Assembly (NCBI GenBank): GCA_947387575.1
Contig: CANDOC010000012.1
Span: forward strand, 62,001 to 126,000
Reading direction: 5' to 3'
Source of the DNA: Spongorhabdus nitratireducens
Lineage (GTDB): Bacteria > Pseudomonadota > Gammaproteobacteria > Pseudomonadales > Endozoicomonadaceae
Length of the DNA: 64,000 nucleotides
Shown: positions 63,855 to 64,000 of the stretch, one piece after another
Layout: the number at the start of each line of letters is the position of its first letter
Position numbering within the stretch: position 1 is the stretch's first letter
Notes under the pieces: generated by a model
The model's input: only the letters and a program-made list of their open reading frames with translations
Databases searched by the model: none
Told to the model about the DNA's origin: nothing
Program-made: the position numbers and the translations under genes

Positions 63855-64000
63855 ATGAAAATCAGACACGCTGCTTTTGCTCTCCTTACCACTTTATCTC
63901 TGGGAGGGTGTACGACTCTTTTGCAGCCGGAAAACGGCATAGAAATCACAGGTAAAGGTGAATACCAGCTTATTAATACGGCAGGTGTTCTGATTGCTGA
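63855..64000 (+). CDS. Lipoprotein, 3' end outside window
   Basis: ATG 63855 opens a frame that runs to the window end (48 codons). It begins MKIRHAAFALLTTLSLGGCT, a lipoprotein signal with lipobox LGGC (Cys at residue 19). The visible mature part, TLLQPENGIEITGKGEYQLI, is too short to assign. A TATAAT at 63737-63742 could be its -10 box. Confidence 0.65.
   Translation, partial: MKIRHAAFALLTTLSLGGCTTLLQPENGIEITGKGEYQLINTAGVLIA

Overview
The window reads as a chromosomal segment of a host-associated marine gammaproteobacterium. The holD-rimI order, PrfC, ArgP/ArgO, YajG, YaeQ and SOS-controlled UmuDC are gammaproteobacterial. The mixture of a SopB/IpgD-type phosphoinositide phosphatase, eukaryotic-like protein kinases (one exported), large Ser-rich proteins of unknown family and 2-aminoethylphosphonate (2-AEP) catabolism resembles Endozoicomonas or a close relative living with invertebrates. 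The genus is an inference from content only. No rRNA, tRNA, CRISPR array or intact transposase gene was seen.

Layout. 1-3.1 kb: a kinase truncated by the window edge, then a secreted protein of unknown function. 3.1-10.6 kb: prfC, a SopB-like effector gene sitting between prfC and rimI, rimI, a holD-like gene and leuA. 10.8-17.5 kb: a YajG-type lipoprotein, a short CstA-family transporter, a B12-binding radical SAM protein, YaeQ, a 264-bp MITE-like element, the divergent argP/argO pair and a YbaK-type tRNA-editing protein. 17.6-22 kb: an exported atypical kinase converging on an 849-aa Ser-rich protein, then an AT-rich spacer and a small membrane protein. 22-31.7 kb: ordinary metabolism and transport (GNAT, DCC protein, GabD, ferritin-like protein, HxpB phosphatase, MFS, ChrA, a GDSL-hydrolase/VOC fusion, DUF599, DUF2905, EamA).

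31.7-41.1 kb is the most coherent unusual block. On the minus strand, phnW, phnX and an alkaline-phosphatase-superfamily hydrolase are followed without interruption by a complete YejA-B-E-F-type peptide ABC transporter. I infer an operon that imports and degrades a 2-AEP-containing compound. PhnW transaminates 2-AEP, PhnX splits the C-P bond of phosphonoacetaldehyde, and the hydrolase could release 2-AEP or phosphate from a conjugate.

41.2-50.9 kb: a secreted unknown, umuDC behind a near-perfect LexA box, three RidA domains fused in one polypeptide, an M48 protease with two YbjQ-family proteins, and a TRAP transporter (dctPQM). 51-57.9 kb: a phenylacetate island (paaK divergent from paaZ; paaY; paaG-paaI-paaJ) that lacks the paaABCDE epoxidase, paaF and paaH inside this window. 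57.9-64 kb: an AT-rich XRE-type regulator with an unknown C-terminal domain, a GFA-family protein, azlCD with a divergent LysR regulator, a MerR regulator divergent from a cytochrome b561/SDR pair, and the start of a lipoprotein gene cut by the window end.

Many genes have good Shine-Dalgarno sequences. Where the longest reading frame ran past the family's usual N-terminus, I chose the start that fits family length and ribosome-binding site.
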